Counted from the stretch's first letter, positions 1-7,363 are shown. The stretch: 64,000 nucleotides of DNA from Oscillospiraceae bacterium (GCA_902764825.1 CACWXL010000018.1:24412-88411), one strand, 5' to 3'. The notes: generated by a model from the letters alone, not told the origin. Numbers and translations are program-made.

Positions 1-149
1 GCGTCCTTGCCTTCGACGAGCTTGCCGATAGCCTTGAGGTTGCCGTTGCAGCCGCCAAGGAACTTTACGTTATGAAGCTTGCCGTCTTCGATATCGAAAT
101 CGATCGAGACTGCACATACGCCGCTGGGGCTGAAATTTACGTGTTCCAT
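1..149 (-). CDS. TSCPD domain protein, N-terminal part (partial)
   Basis: The gene runs off the left edge; only the first 49 codons are visible. It starts at the ATG at 149, with GGAGAAATG just upstream as ribosome site. The readable product contains the segment FLGGCNGNLKAIGKLVEGKD, typical of short (about 80-90 residue) TSCPD-domain proteins of the TIGR03905 type, whose conserved Gly-Gly-Cys lies in this stretch. The biochemical role of these small proteins is not established; the TSCPD domain also occurs at the C-terminus of some adenosylcobalamin-dependent ribonucleotide reductases. The family call rests on this one motif. Confidence 0.7.
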   Translation of the reverse strand, partial: MEHVNFSPSGVCAVSIDFDIEDGKLHNVKFLGGCNGNLKAIGKLVEGKD

Positions 150-178
150 ATCATTTCTCCTTGTTTAACATTGTTACA

Positions 179-1582
179 TCACATCGCATGAAGCTGCATG
201 ACGTTGATAAGCAAAAGCCAGCTCATGCCATAGTAGCAGCCGACCGCGATAAGGTCGTTGACCGTGGTGATCAGGGGTCCTGATGCTACCGCAGGGTCGA
301 TATTGATCTTCTTGAAGAAGAGCGGGATAAGCGTGCCGATGATGGACGAGAATATCATCGATACGAGCAGTGACACACCGATGCATCCGCTTACCGCGAA
401 GGCAAACACCGGCTCCTTGTGCTTGAGGACCATAAGGTATACGCCGATAAGGATCACCGATGCGACACCTAAGATGAGACCTACGGAAAGGCCGACTCTT
501 GATTCCTTGAACACCAGCTTGATCTTCTGTGCTGCCGTGAGATTCTCATCCGTAAGGACTCTGATCGTGACAGCGAGCGACTGCGTTCCGACGTTACCTG
601 CCATGTCGAGGATCAGTGACTGGAATGCCATGATTATCGTAAGCTGTGCGATAACGGCCTCGAAAGCACCTACCAGTGTTGAAACGATCATGCCGAGACA
701 CAAAAGGATAAGGAGCCACGGCATTCTCTTTCTGATACTCTGGCCCAGAGGTTCCTTAAGGTCTTCTTCTGCAATAAGTCCGGCGAACTTAACGTAGTCT
801 TCACCGAGCTCATCATCGACTACCTCAACGATGCTCTGCGACGTGATAACGCCTAATATCTTGTTGTCTTCATCAAGGACAGGGATCAAGTCCTCCGAAT
901 AATCCTTGAGTTTCTCGATACAGTCGTCGATCTTCTCATTAGCGTATACGTAAGGGAACGATGTAACTATCAGTGTGTTTAAGTCCGTCGTGCTCCTTGC
1001 CGTAATGAGGTCTTTTAACGTGAGAGCTCCGTAGAACAGTCCGTCATCGTCCTCAACGAAGAGCGTCGAGATGTTGTCATTCTCTTCTGCCTGGGTTACG
1101 AGCTCTGTCATCGCCTGCTTGACCGTGAGGTTCAGGCCGATCGTGATGAAGTTCGCGGTCATCTTGGAACCGATCTCATCCTCATCGTAGGATGCGATGA
1201 TGCTGATCTCTTTCCTGACCTCGGTATCGAGAGCGTCGATGATAAGGCCGCGCCTTTCTTTCTCGAGCTCACGCAAAACATTCGCAGCGGTATCCGTCTC
1301 GAGTTCGGCAACAACCGCAGCGGCACGCCTGATGTCCATCTCATTGAGATAAGCGCTTACCTGCTCTTCTTCCAGACACTCGAAAGCCTCCGCAAGCAAA
1401 GTCTTGCCGCAGACCCTGAAGAGCTTCTTCCTCTCCTGATCGGAGAGTTCTTCCAATATCTGCGCAATGTCACTTGCGTGATAATCTTCTAACTTGTAAT
1501 GAATTACCCTCGGGGAATCGTTACCCCTAATCAGTGAGATTATCTCGTCCTGATAATCTCTTCTTATTTCCTTCTCTGCCAT
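179..1582 (-). CDS. mgtE: Magnesium transporter MgtE
   Basis: Mg2+ channel/transporter of the cytoplasmic membrane. The start is the ATG at 1582, which has AGGAGG six bases upstream; the in-frame ATG at 1606 has no such site, so the product is 467 residues. Order of domains: an N-terminal MgtE_N helical superhelix (about 15-120), a pair of CBS domains that sense cytoplasmic Mg2+ in the family (about 125-255), then five membrane segments (about 285-467) with the conserved pore stretch DMAGNVGTQSLAVTIR. Length and order match the family. It lies behind a 230-nt leader ending in an intrinsic terminator, so expression is probably controlled by attenuation. A second Mg2+ transporter, mgtA, lies near 25-28 kb. 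Confidence 0.95.
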   Translation of the reverse strand: MAEKEIRRDYQDEIISLIRGNDSPRVIHYKLEDYHASDIAQILEELSDQERKKLFRVCGKTLLAEAFECLEEEQVSAYLNEMDIRRAAAVVAELETDTAANVLRELEKERRGLIIDALDTEVRKEISIIASYDEDEIGSKMTANFITIGLNLTVKQAMTELVTQAEENDNISTLFVEDDDGLFYGALTLKDLITARSTTDLNTLIVTSFPYVYANEKIDDCIEKLKDYSEDLIPVLDEDNKILGVITSQSIVEVVDDELGEDYVKFAGLIAEEDLKEPLGQSIRKRMPWLLILLCLGMIVSTLVGAFEAVIAQLTIIMAFQSLILDMAGNVGTQSLAVTIRVLTDENLTAAQKIKLVFKESRVGLSVGLILGVASVILIGVYLMVLKHKEPVFAFAVSGCIGVSLLVSMIFSSIIGTLIPLFFKKINIDPAVASGPLITTVNDLIAVGCYYGMSWLLLINVMQLHAM

Positions 1583-1616
1583 TTGTTCCTCCTGAAAAGT
1601 AAACAAACGACGGGAA

Positions 1617-1652
1617 CAAAAAACCTCTGCTCTTCACTTAGACAAACAGAGG
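1617..1652 (-). terminator. Intrinsic terminator in the mgtE leader
   Basis: Read on the minus strand, CCTCTG and CAGAGG enclose a 17-nt loop and are followed directly by TTTTTT. It sits between the promoter and the mgtE start, about 35 nt upstream of the ATG, so it would stop transcription before the gene unless an alternative fold forms. That position is the usual sign of a riboswitch or attenuator. Confidence 0.75.
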
Positions 1653-1814
1653 AGACGATATATCATTTAGTCCTTAAGGTCCGATACGGTCATCGCCTGG
1701 CGCTTTAAGGAACAAAGGATATTTCGGCCGCGTTTCCCTCGTTTGTCGCAACTGTCACCAGCGTCCACCGTATTCACCTCACTTTTATCAATGGGATTGG
1801 GGCTTTTGTCCCCG
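1653..1814 (-). promoter_or_regulatory. Structured mgtE leader RNA, riboswitch candidate of unassigned class
   Basis: The leader between promoter and terminator can fold by a long-range stem: ATACGGT (plus positions 1767-1773) pairs perfectly with ACCGTAT (1684-1690), and just inside CGCTGG can pair with CCAGGCG apart from one bulged base. The region also contains GGGAAACGCGGCCGAAAT. By context it should sense Mg2+, as M-box leaders of mgtE genes do, but I could not align it with the M-box core and do not assign a class. The arrangement promoter - structured leader - terminator - mgtE is seen directly; the ligand is inference. Confidence 0.55.
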
Positions 1815-1820
1815 TTCGAA

Positions 1821-1849
1821 ATTTTAGCACGGTAAAATGCATTTGTTAA
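1821..1849 (-). promoter_or_regulatory. Sigma-A-type promoter of mgtE
   Basis: On the minus strand TTAACA (1844-1849) and TAAAAT (1821-1826) are separated by 17 bp, predicting a transcript start near 1814 and a leader of about 230 nt. No other promoter of this quality was seen between mgtE and the aldo/keto reductase terminator. Confidence 0.55.
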
Positions 1850-1894
1850 CCCCGTAAATCCAAAATAATCGGGCTTTTGCGGACTTTTTTTCAG

Positions 1895-1928
1895 GCATCG
1901 AAAAACACACGGCCGGGGCCGTGTGTTT
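1895..1928 (-). terminator. Terminator of the aldo/keto reductase gene
   Basis: A perfect 12-bp inverted repeat (AAACACACGGCC / GGCCGTGTGTTT, plus 1903-1928) lies 22 bp after the stop codon of the minus-strand gene at 1950. On the minus strand the stem runs into TTTTT. Confidence 0.85.
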
Positions 1929-1949
1929 CAAAGTCAGTTTATAAAAAAA

Positions 1950-3077
1950 TCAGCCTTTCTTCTCGAACTTCTCGACGGCTTCCTGCATGAGGGTTATGAT
2001 CGGCAGATGCTGAGGGCAGACGCCTTCGCACTGGCCGCATCCGATGCAGTCTGAAGCGTGGCTGTATCTGTCCACAAGACCGTTATAGAAGAACTGCGGC
2101 CTCATGTCGCCCGGGAATTTCCTTGCCGTATTGATAGCGCTGATGACATCAGGAATGCTGATACCCATGGGGCAGCCTTCAACGCAGTATTTGCAGGCTG
2201 TGCAGCCTATGAGCTCTACGCGGGACATCGCTTCGACGACCTTGCCGATCGCAGCCTTCTCCACATCGCTCAAGGGCTCGAAATTCTTAAAAGTGTTCAT
2301 GTTGTCAGCCATCTGTTCTTCAGTGGACATGCCGCTTAAGATCGTAGCTACGCCGGGAAGGCTTGCAACGAAGCGGAAAGCCCAGGAAGCAACGGACTTG
2401 TCGGGATGGATGGCCTTAAGGATCGATGCGGACTCATCGTCAAGATTTGCGAGCTTGCCGCCCTTGCAGGGCTCCATGACGATGATCGGGATATTCCTCT
2501 CAGACAGGATCTTATAGAGCTCGCCTGAATGAACGATCGGATTGTCCCAGTCGATGTAGTTGAGCTGGATCTGAACGAACTCCACTTCAGGGTGCTTGTC
2601 GAGGATCTGAACGAGGAGTTCAGGTGTGCCGTGATAGGAGAAACCGAAGTGCCTGATCTTGCCTTCTGCCTTCTTCTGGATTCCCCAATTGAAGCAGTCG
2701 TACTTCTCGTAGATCTCATAGTTGTTTCCATCCTCAATGCTGTGGAGGAGATAGAAATCGAAGAAGTCAACGCCGCATCTGTCAAGCTGCTCATTGAAGA
2801 GCTTGTCCCTATCCTCCAAGGAATGTATGAACCACGCCGGAAGCTTTGTAGCGAGCGTGAACGAATCTCTCGGATGACGCTTAACGATGGCTTCCTTTAC
2901 TGCCTTCTCGGAGTTGCCGCCGTGATATACATATGCGGTATCGAAATAAGTAAAACCTGCTTCCAGATAGCTGTCCGCCATCTTTGAGACCTTGTCGATG
3001 TCGATGACTCCGTCATTTTCGGGAAGTCTCATAAGACCAAAACCGATCTTCGGCATCTTGCTCATATCAATGCTCAT
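1950..3077 (-). CDS. Aldo/keto reductase with C-terminal 2x[4Fe-4S] ferredoxin domain
   Basis: Cytoplasmic oxidoreductase of 375 residues. The N-terminal 280 residues are an aldo/keto reductase barrel: GFTYFDTAYVYHGGNSE carries the catalytic Asp46 and Tyr51, with Lys78 in ATKLP and a His in LLHS near 112. The C-terminal part has two ferredoxin-type clusters, CTACKYC-VEGCP (Cys292, 295, 298, 302) and CIGCGQC-EGVCP (Cys344, 347, 350, 354). This architecture is common in anaerobic Clostridia; the substrate is unknown and the Fe-S domain suggests electron exchange with ferredoxin rather than NADPH alone (inference). AGGAGGT lies 7 nt before the start. Transcribed alone, with its own terminator. 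Confidence 0.9.
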   Translation of the reverse strand: MSIDMSKMPKIGFGLMRLPENDGVIDIDKVSKMADSYLEAGFTYFDTAYVYHGGNSEKAVKEAIVKRHPRDSFTLATKLPAWFIHSLEDRDKLFNEQLDRCGVDFFDFYLLHSIEDGNNYEIYEKYDCFNWGIQKKAEGKIRHFGFSYHGTPELLVQILDKHPEVEFVQIQLNYIDWDNPIVHSGELYKILSERNIPIIVMEPCKGGKLANLDDESASILKAIHPDKSVASWAFRFVASLPGVATILSGMSTEEQMADNMNTFKNFEPLSDVEKAAIGKVVEAMSRVELIGCTACKYCVEGCPMGISIPDVISAINTARKFPGDMRPQFFYNGLVDRYSHASDCIGCGQCEGVCPQHLPIITLMQEAVEKFEKKG

Positions 3078-3199
3078 AGCAGCACCTCCTGACTAATTTT
3101 CGTAGGATTATAACTGCATTATAAACGAACGGTTTTGGTGAGTATTGTCTTATTTGGTTGAAAAATGTAAATATTATTTGCAGTGTTCGGGGTGCGCGA

Positions 3200-3234
3200 A
3201 AATAAAACATCCGCCCCCATAAAGAGAGCGGACG
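3200..3234 (-). terminator. Terminator of the membrane-anchored sigma factor gene
   Basis: On the minus strand TCCGCTCTC pairs with GGGGGCGGA (plus 3210-3232, nine pairs, two of them G-T) around the loop TTTAT, followed by TGTTTTATTTT. A nearly identical hairpin ends cysK at 4780-4814. Confidence 0.8.
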
Positions 3235-3258
3235 CTTGATTTCTATGGCATATGTACT
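3204..3258. repeat. Direct repeat copy A (55 bp), with 4784-4839
   Basis: About 90% identical to 4784-4839 and in the same orientation. Both copies contain the hairpin CCGCCC(C/T)CAT-AAAGAGAGCGG and the flank GGCATATGTACT. The two copies bracket the sigma/ectodomain gene. Confidence 0.8.
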
Positions 3259-4658
3259 CATTTTCTAACAAGCGGGATTTCAAGAACTATGAGTGATCCG
3301 CTTCTTACTATTGAAACGCTGTGATCAGATCCTCCAATATGGACTAGTCTTGCCCCTCTGAGATCCGGAGTGTCATCCTCAAGCGTAAATCCTTCAGAAA
3401 TATACTTCTCTATAAGTTTATCAACCAGCTTGTCTGCAAATTCTGCATCTTCTCCATAATAGTGCAGCTGCAGCTTAACCGTTGAGTAATCGCCGCCTTC
3501 AAATACGGTAGGGCAACTGAACCCGGAGAACACCTGGATCGAGCCGAAATAGAAGTCTCCCCCTTGGAATGTCCAGGAAAAACTGTTTTCAGTGGTGAAA
3601 GGCGGATTATCTTCAGGCGCGATCATGTTCTTGAAATACTCGTCCTTGGTCATGCCAACATGAACATTGCCTGTCTTCCAGATATTTTCAACACACTCAT
3701 CTACAGACATTCCATCCATGCACATATAGAAAGAATCTTCAGTGATCTGCTGAGTTGTCGCTGTAGTCTCTGACTCAGTTGTCTCTGTCCAAACCGGATC
3801 ATCTGCATAATCACGCGATTCCTCCTGCTGGCTGTACCCGGTTTCTTCAGGATCTGCACGTCTGTTTTTCTTATTCTTTGATACAACACCCGCAATGATT
3901 CCGATCGTTGCGCCTACTGCAACTACTGCTGCGATACTTCCAATTAAGATCTTAGTTTTCATGATATCTGTCCCTTTCTTGATTGCTTCTGTCGAAGCTT
4001 TAATGTTTACTCCCTTTGAGGAAGCTTCTGTAGATGCGGACAGATTAGCTAATGAAGCAGGCATGGGCTTTATAGCCACCTGCTCTGATTCTTTTATGAA
4101 AAGTTTTGTCAGGAACGGTATTGCCATACCGAACAGCTTCGTATCGTTTTCTTCTTCATACTTCTCGACCTCCTTCTTGATTTTGTTTCTGGCAAAATAC
4201 AGACGGCGGCGTACTGTTCCTTCCGGAACGCCGAGAGCTTCAGCAATCTCTTTGGTGCTCAGATCATCAAAGTAGAACAGGATAAGCGTTCTTCTGATAT
4301 CATCAGACAGTTTGTTGTTGATGATATCCATGACGATCTTCCTGGCCTCTTCCGATTCGACGATCGAATCAGGAAGGAAATCCTCTGCGATTGCTTCGAC
4401 ATCATCAAAGAACTCATCTTCCACAGCGTCTGTCTTCGTCCTTGTGAGACGGTTAAGACACTTGTTGGCAGCGATCTTCTTAAGCCATGGAATAACCTTA
4501 TCCTTATCGTTTAATGTGTCATAGGATTCAATCAGGGTTACAAAGGTATCCTGTACGATGTCTTCTGCGTCTGCCTCATTCTTGAGAAGTGACATGGCAG
4601 TCCAATACACCGCGCGATAGGCTTCGTTATAGATCTTTTCGAGTTCTTTGTCAGTCAT
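3258..4658 (-). CDS. ECF-type sigma factor fused to a transmembrane segment and ectodomain
   Basis: 466 residues. Residues 1-170 are an ECF sigma-70 factor: region 2 includes DAEDIVQDTFVTLIESYDTL and region 4 (about 117-165) includes STKEIAEALGVPEGTVRRRL. A Ser/Thr/Ala-rich linker follows, then one membrane segment near 235-260 (ILIGSIAAVVAVGATIGIIA) with a positively charged stop KNKKNRR, a Thr/Glu-rich stretch, and a C-terminal domain of about 165 residues I do not recognise. With the sigma part inside, the C-terminus would be outside the cell. One polypeptide thus carries a DNA-binding sigma and a possible sensor, a layout that could need proteolysis to release sigma (inference). AGGAGG lies 9 nt upstream of the ATG; the gene has its own terminator. 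Confidence 0.85.
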   Translation of the reverse strand: MTDKELEKIYNEAYRAVYWTAMSLLKNEADAEDIVQDTFVTLIESYDTLNDKDKVIPWLKKIAANKCLNRLTRTKTDAVEDEFFDDVEAIAEDFLPDSIVESEEARKIVMDIINNKLSDDIRRTLILFYFDDLSTKEIAEALGVPEGTVRRRLYFARNKIKKEVEKYEEENDTKLFGMAIPFLTKLFIKESEQVAIKPMPASLANLSASTEASSKGVNIKASTEAIKKGTDIMKTKILIGSIAAVVAVGATIGIIAGVVSKNKKNRRADPEETGYSQQEESRDYADDPVWTETTESETTATTQQITEDSFYMCMDGMSVDECVENIWKTGNVHVGMTKDEYFKNMIAPEDNPPFTTENSFSWTFQGGDFYFGSIQVFSGFSCPTVFEGGDYSTVKLQLHYYGEDAEFADKLVDKLIEKYISEGFTLEDDTPDLRGARLVHIGGSDHSVSIVRSGSLIVLEIPLVRK

Positions 4659-4779
4659 CTGACTTTGCCTCCTTTGTCCGCATCTACCCTATAGACACAT
4701 AACAGATACGGAATGTTCGCAGGTCGGGAATAAAATTCTTAGAAATTTGCGAAAAACGTCCCCCACACGAATTATAACA

Positions 4780-4814
4780 CGCAAAAACATCCGCCCTCAT
4801 AAAGAGAGCGGACG
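4780..4814 (-). terminator. Terminator of the metY-cysK operon
   Basis: Minus-strand hairpin TCCGCTCTC / GAGGGCGGA (plus 4790-4812) followed by TGTTTTTG. It ends the operon about 35 bp after the cysK stop and is a near-copy of the terminator at 3200-3234. Confidence 0.8.
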
Positions 4815-4839
4815 CTTTGGATTTATAGGCATATGTACT
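4784..4839. repeat. Direct repeat copy B (56 bp), with 3204-3258
   Basis: Second copy of the terminator-containing repeat; it differs from the first by one substitution in the stem, which turns a G-T pair into a T-A pair, and by small changes in the AT-rich flank. Confidence 0.8.
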
Positions 4840-4846
4840 ATTTGAA

Positions 4847-5779
4847 TTAATCCTGGAATAAAGGTGTGGAAAGATATCTGTCACCTGTGTCAGGGAGCAA
4901 TGCTACGATCGTCTTGCCCTTGTTCTCGGGACGCTTAGCGAGCTCGATAGCTGCCCAGAGGGCTGCACCGGATGAGATGCCTACGAGTACGCCTTCGCTC
5001 TTGCCTAAGAGCTTGCCTGTGGCAAATGCATCATCGTTAGTAACAGGGATAACTTCATCATATACTGCTGTGTTGAGAACATCGGGTACGAAGCCTGCGC
5101 CGATACCCTGGATCTTGTGTGCTCCGGCAGTGCCCTTACTCAGAACGGGAGAGTCAGCCGGCTCGACTGCTACGACCTTTACAGATGCCTTCTGTGACTT
5201 TAAGAATTCACCTACACCTGTAACTGTTCCGCCTGTGCCTACGCCTGCAACGAAGATATCAACTTCGCCGTCTGTGTCTTCCCAGATTTCAGGACCTGTA
5301 GTCTCTTTGTGAGCCTTCGGATTTGCGGGGTTAATGAACTGGCCTGCGATGATGCTGTCAGGGATCTCCTTCTGGAGCTCCTCAGCCTTTGCGATTGCAC
5401 CCTTCATGCCCTTGGAGCCTTCGGTGAGAACAAGCTCTGCGCCGTAAGCCTTGATGAGCTGTCTTCTCTCAACGCTCATCGTCTCAGGCATTGTGATGAT
5501 AAGTCTGTAACCCTTAGCAGCTGCTACAGAGGCAAGTCCGATACCCGTGTTGCCGCTTGTAGGCTCGATGATCACGCTTCCTGCCTTAAGTCTGCCGGTA
5601 GCTTCTGCGTCCTCGATGATCGCCTTAGCGATACGGTCCTTGACGCTTCCTGCGGGATTGAAGTATTCGAGCTTTGCAACGAGCTTTGCTTCAAGGCCTA
5701 AAGCCTTCTCAAGATGTGTGAGTTCGAGCAAAGGTGTCTTGCCGATAAGTTGATCTGCTGATGTATAGATTTTAGCCAT
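4847..5779 (-). CDS. cysK: Cysteine synthase A (O-acetylserine sulfhydrylase)
   Basis: PLP enzyme making L-cysteine from O-acetylserine and sulfide in the cytoplasm. 310 residues, normal family length. [11 protein letters not shown] carries the PLP lysine near residue 46, [11 protein letters not shown] is the substrate and phosphate-binding loop, and [12 protein letters not shown] is the glycine-rich cofactor loop. The start is set by AGGAGGAGAATCACCATG. It lies 57 bp downstream of metY on the same strand with no terminator between, so the two form an operon controlled by the Cys-rich leader upstream of metY. A terminator follows the gene. Confidence 0.96.
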   Translation of the reverse strand: MAKIYTSADQLIGKTPLLELTHLEKALGLEAKLVAKLEYFNPAGSVKDRIAKAIIEDAEATGRLKAGSVIIEPTSGNTGIGLASVAAAKGYRLIITMPETMSVERRQLIKAYGAELVLTEGSKGMKGAIAKAEELQKEIPDSIIAGQFINPANPKAHKETTGPEIWEDTDGEVDIFVAGVGTGGTVTGVGEFLKSQKASVKVVAVEPADSPVLSKGTAGAHKIQGIGAGFVPDVLNTAVYDEVIPVTNDDAFATGKLLGKSEGVLVGISSGAALWAAIELAKRPENKGKTIVALLPDTGDRYLSTPLFQD

Positions 5780-5836
5780 GGTGATTCTCCTCCTGTAGCG
5801 GATGCTAGATTAGATTATATCTCAATTGTTTGTCGA

Positions 5837-7117
5837 TCAGATAGCAGCGAAGCCCTTTTCGAGGTCGGCAATGATATCATCGATGTGCTCTGTGCCGATA
5901 GAGAGACGGATCGTGTTCTGATAGATGCCTACGTCGTTGAGCTCTTCCTCGGAAAGCTGTGAGTGTGTTGTGCTTGCCGGGTGGATAACAAGGCTCTTAA
6001 CGTCAGCAACGTTAGCAAGGAGTGAGAACAGTTCGAGGTGGTCGATGAAATCGAATGCTTCCTTCTTGCCTCCCTTTACGTTGAATGTGAAGATGGAGCC
6101 GCCGCCGTTAGGGAAGTACTTCTGATATACTTCGTGATCCGGATGATCTGCAAGTGAAGGATGGAAGACCTTCTCTACCTTCGGATGATTTGTGAGGAAG
6201 TCCAATACCTTCTTTGTATTCTCGATGTGACGCTCAAGTCTCAAGGACAGAGTCTCTGTGCCCTGGAGGAGCAGGAATGCTGCGAAAGGTGAGATGGAAG
6301 AACCTGTATCTCTTAAGAGGATAGCTCTGATATAAACTGCGAATGCTGCCTTGCCTGCTGCATCTGTGAACTTAACGCCGTGATAGCTGGGGTTGGGTTC
6401 AGAAATCCAGGGATACTTGCCGGAAGCTGCCCAGTCGAAGTTGCCGGAATCAACGATAACGCCGCCCAATGTTGTGCCGTGGCCGCCGATGAACTTTGTA
6501 GCAGAGTGAACTACGATGTCTGCACCGTACTCGATAGGTCTGATGAGGTAAGGTGTACCGAATGTGTTGTCGATAACGAGCGGGATGCCTGCCTCGTGAG
6601 CGATCTTAGCAAGTGCTTCGATATCCGGGATGTCAGATGAAGGGTTGCCGAGTGTCTCAATGTAGAGAGCCTTTGTATTAGGTCTGATTGCAGCCTTTAC
6701 TTCGTCCAGATCATGGATGTTGACGAATGTTGTCTCGATACCATAAAGGGGAAGTGTGTGTGCGAGAAGGTTCTCGGAACCGCCGTAGATCGTCTTCTGA
6801 GCTACGATGTGCTCACCCTTAACTGCGAGAGCTTCGATTACATATGTGATTGCTGCTGCGCCGGAAGCAACTGCGAGACCTGCAACGCCGCCTTCAAGAG
6901 CTGCGATTCTGTCTTCGAAAACGCCCTGTGTGGAGTTTGTAAGTCTGCCGTAGATGTTGCCTGCGTCTGCAAGTCCGAAACGTGCTTCTGCATGAGCTGA
7001 GTTACGGAAAACGTAAGAAGTTGTTGCGTAGATCGGCACTGCACGTGCATCGGATGCAGGATCGGGTTGTTCCTGGCCTACGTGGAGCTGGAGAGTTTCA
7101 AATTTATAGTTAGACAT
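5837..7117 (-). CDS. metY: O-acetylhomoserine sulfhydrylase (Cys/Met metabolism PLP enzyme)
   Basis: PLP enzyme converting O-acetylhomoserine and sulfide (or methanethiol) to homocysteine (or methionine). 426 residues, the usual length of the MetY branch, longer than cystathionine gamma-synthases (about 380). The N-terminus has FETLQLHVGQEQPDPASDAR, and VVHSATKFIGGHGTTLGG contains the PLP-binding lysine. The ribosome site AAAGGAATAACACAATTATG is complementary to codons of the leader ORF that ends 23 bp upstream. With cysK it forms a sulfide-assimilation operon that can supply both homocysteine and cysteine. Some family members also use O-acetylserine. Confidence 0.92.
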   Translation of the reverse strand: MSNYKFETLQLHVGQEQPDPASDARAVPIYATTSYVFRNSAHAEARFGLADAGNIYGRLTNSTQGVFEDRIAALEGGVAGLAVASGAAAITYVIEALAVKGEHIVAQKTIYGGSENLLAHTLPLYGIETTFVNIHDLDEVKAAIRPNTKALYIETLGNPSSDIPDIEALAKIAHEAGIPLVIDNTFGTPYLIRPIEYGADIVVHSATKFIGGHGTTLGGVIVDSGNFDWAASGKYPWISEPNPSYHGVKFTDAAGKAAFAVYIRAILLRDTGSSISPFAAFLLLQGTETLSLRLERHIENTKKVLDFLTNHPKVEKVFHPSLADHPDHEVYQKYFPNGGGSIFTFNVKGGKKEAFDFIDHLELFSLLANVADVKSLVIHPASTTHSQLSEEELNDVGIYQNTIRLSIGTEHIDDIIADLEKGFAAI

Positions 7118-7140
7118 AATTGTGTTATTCCTTTCTTAAT

Positions 7141-7299
7141 TCAAATAGTTATAGTTGTGCTGTCGGAACAGCGGCTGTTTGAACAAGAACAACACATTCG
7201 TCCACAACGGAAGTTACTGTTTGAACAAGAACAACACATTCGTCCACAACGGAAGTTACAACGGACTAATGACTGGAAATAGAACTTACGGTCGTACAT
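7141..7299 (-). CDS. Cysteine-rich 52-residue leader peptide upstream of metY
   Basis: Small ORF read ATG (7299) to TGA (7141). AGAGGAGGACGGAAGTT before the ATG is a near-perfect ribosome site, and a strong promoter starts transcription about 29 nt upstream. The 52-residue product has ten cysteines (14, 18, 22, 23, 25, 32, 36, 37, 39, 44), including two Met-Cys-Cys-Ser-Cys blocks, all encoded by TGT. The unit NFRCGRMCCSCSNS is repeated exactly because of a 42-bp duplication that keeps the frame. No signal peptide or membrane segment. It ends 23 bp before metY. By analogy with Cys-rich leader peptides upstream of sulfur genes in actinobacteria, it probably acts through its translation, not as a protein; a small metal-binding peptide is the alternative. 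Confidence 0.75.
   Translation of the reverse strand: MYDRKFYFQSLVRCNFRCGRMCCSCSNSNFRCGRMCCSCSNSRCSDSTTITI
7176..7259. repeat. Exact 42-bp tandem duplication within the Cys-rich leader ORF
   Basis: Units 7176-7217 and 7218-7259 are identical and abut without a spacer. Forty-two bp equals 14 codons, so the reading frame is kept and the Cys block and both RNA pairing elements are doubled. Perfect identity points to a recent event or to selection. Confidence 0.95.
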
Positions 7300-7334
7300 A
7301 ACTTCCGTCCTCCTCTCTCGATTGATTTTCGCAT

Positions 7335-7363
7335 ATCATAAACGCTTATACCTACTATGTCAA
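7335..7363 (-). promoter_or_regulatory. Strong sigma-A promoter of leader-metY-cysK
   Basis: On the minus strand TTGACA (7358-7363) is 17 bp from TATGAT (7335-7340), an almost consensus promoter. The predicted transcript start near 7328 leaves about 29 nt before the leader ORF. The rest of 7364-7579, upstream of the divergent sigma factor gene, shows no clear element apart from AT-rich sequence. Confidence 0.8.

Larger units (their letters stand above)
7122..7308 (-). promoter_or_regulatory. Candidate cysteine-responsive leader RNA switch controlling metY-cysK
   Basis: Two sets of complementarity are visible in the transcript. Element A, ACGGAAGTTA (plus 7299-7308), overlaps the leader start codon and is exactly complementary to TAACTTCCGT, present twice in the leader ORF (plus 7249-7258 and 7207-7216). 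Element B, GTGTTGTTCTT, is the Cys-Cys-Ser codon block, present twice (plus 7227-7237 and 7185-7195); it pairs over 11 consecutive positions (two G-U) with AAGGAATAACAC, which is the metY ribosome site (plus 7122-7133). A small hairpin GCTGT-TCCG-ACAGC (7159-7172) holds the last Cys codon. A ribosome stalled on Cys codons would hide B and free the metY site. The complementarity is seen; the mechanism is inferred. Confidence 0.6.

Noticed and set aside
258..797. 179-codon plus-strand ORF
   Set aside because: It is antisense to the membrane domain of mgtE and has no independent signal; GC-rich third positions keep it open.
1653..1814. Assignment of the mgtE leader as an M-box riboswitch
   Set aside because: Context fits, but the M-box core could not be matched by eye, so only a structured leader is reported.
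3067..3261. 64-codon minus-strand ORF between the aldo/keto reductase and sigma genes
   Set aside because: It overlaps the terminator hairpin and the ends of both neighbours, has no ribosome site and no recognisable sequence.
4684..4884. 66-codon minus-strand ORF overlapping the cysK end
   Set aside because: It contains the cysK terminator and has no ribosome site.
7118..7330. T-box or SAM riboswitch upstream of metY
   Set aside because: The conserved T-box and S-box core sequences were not seen, and the stretch is filled by a Cys-rich ORF with direct pairing to the metY site.
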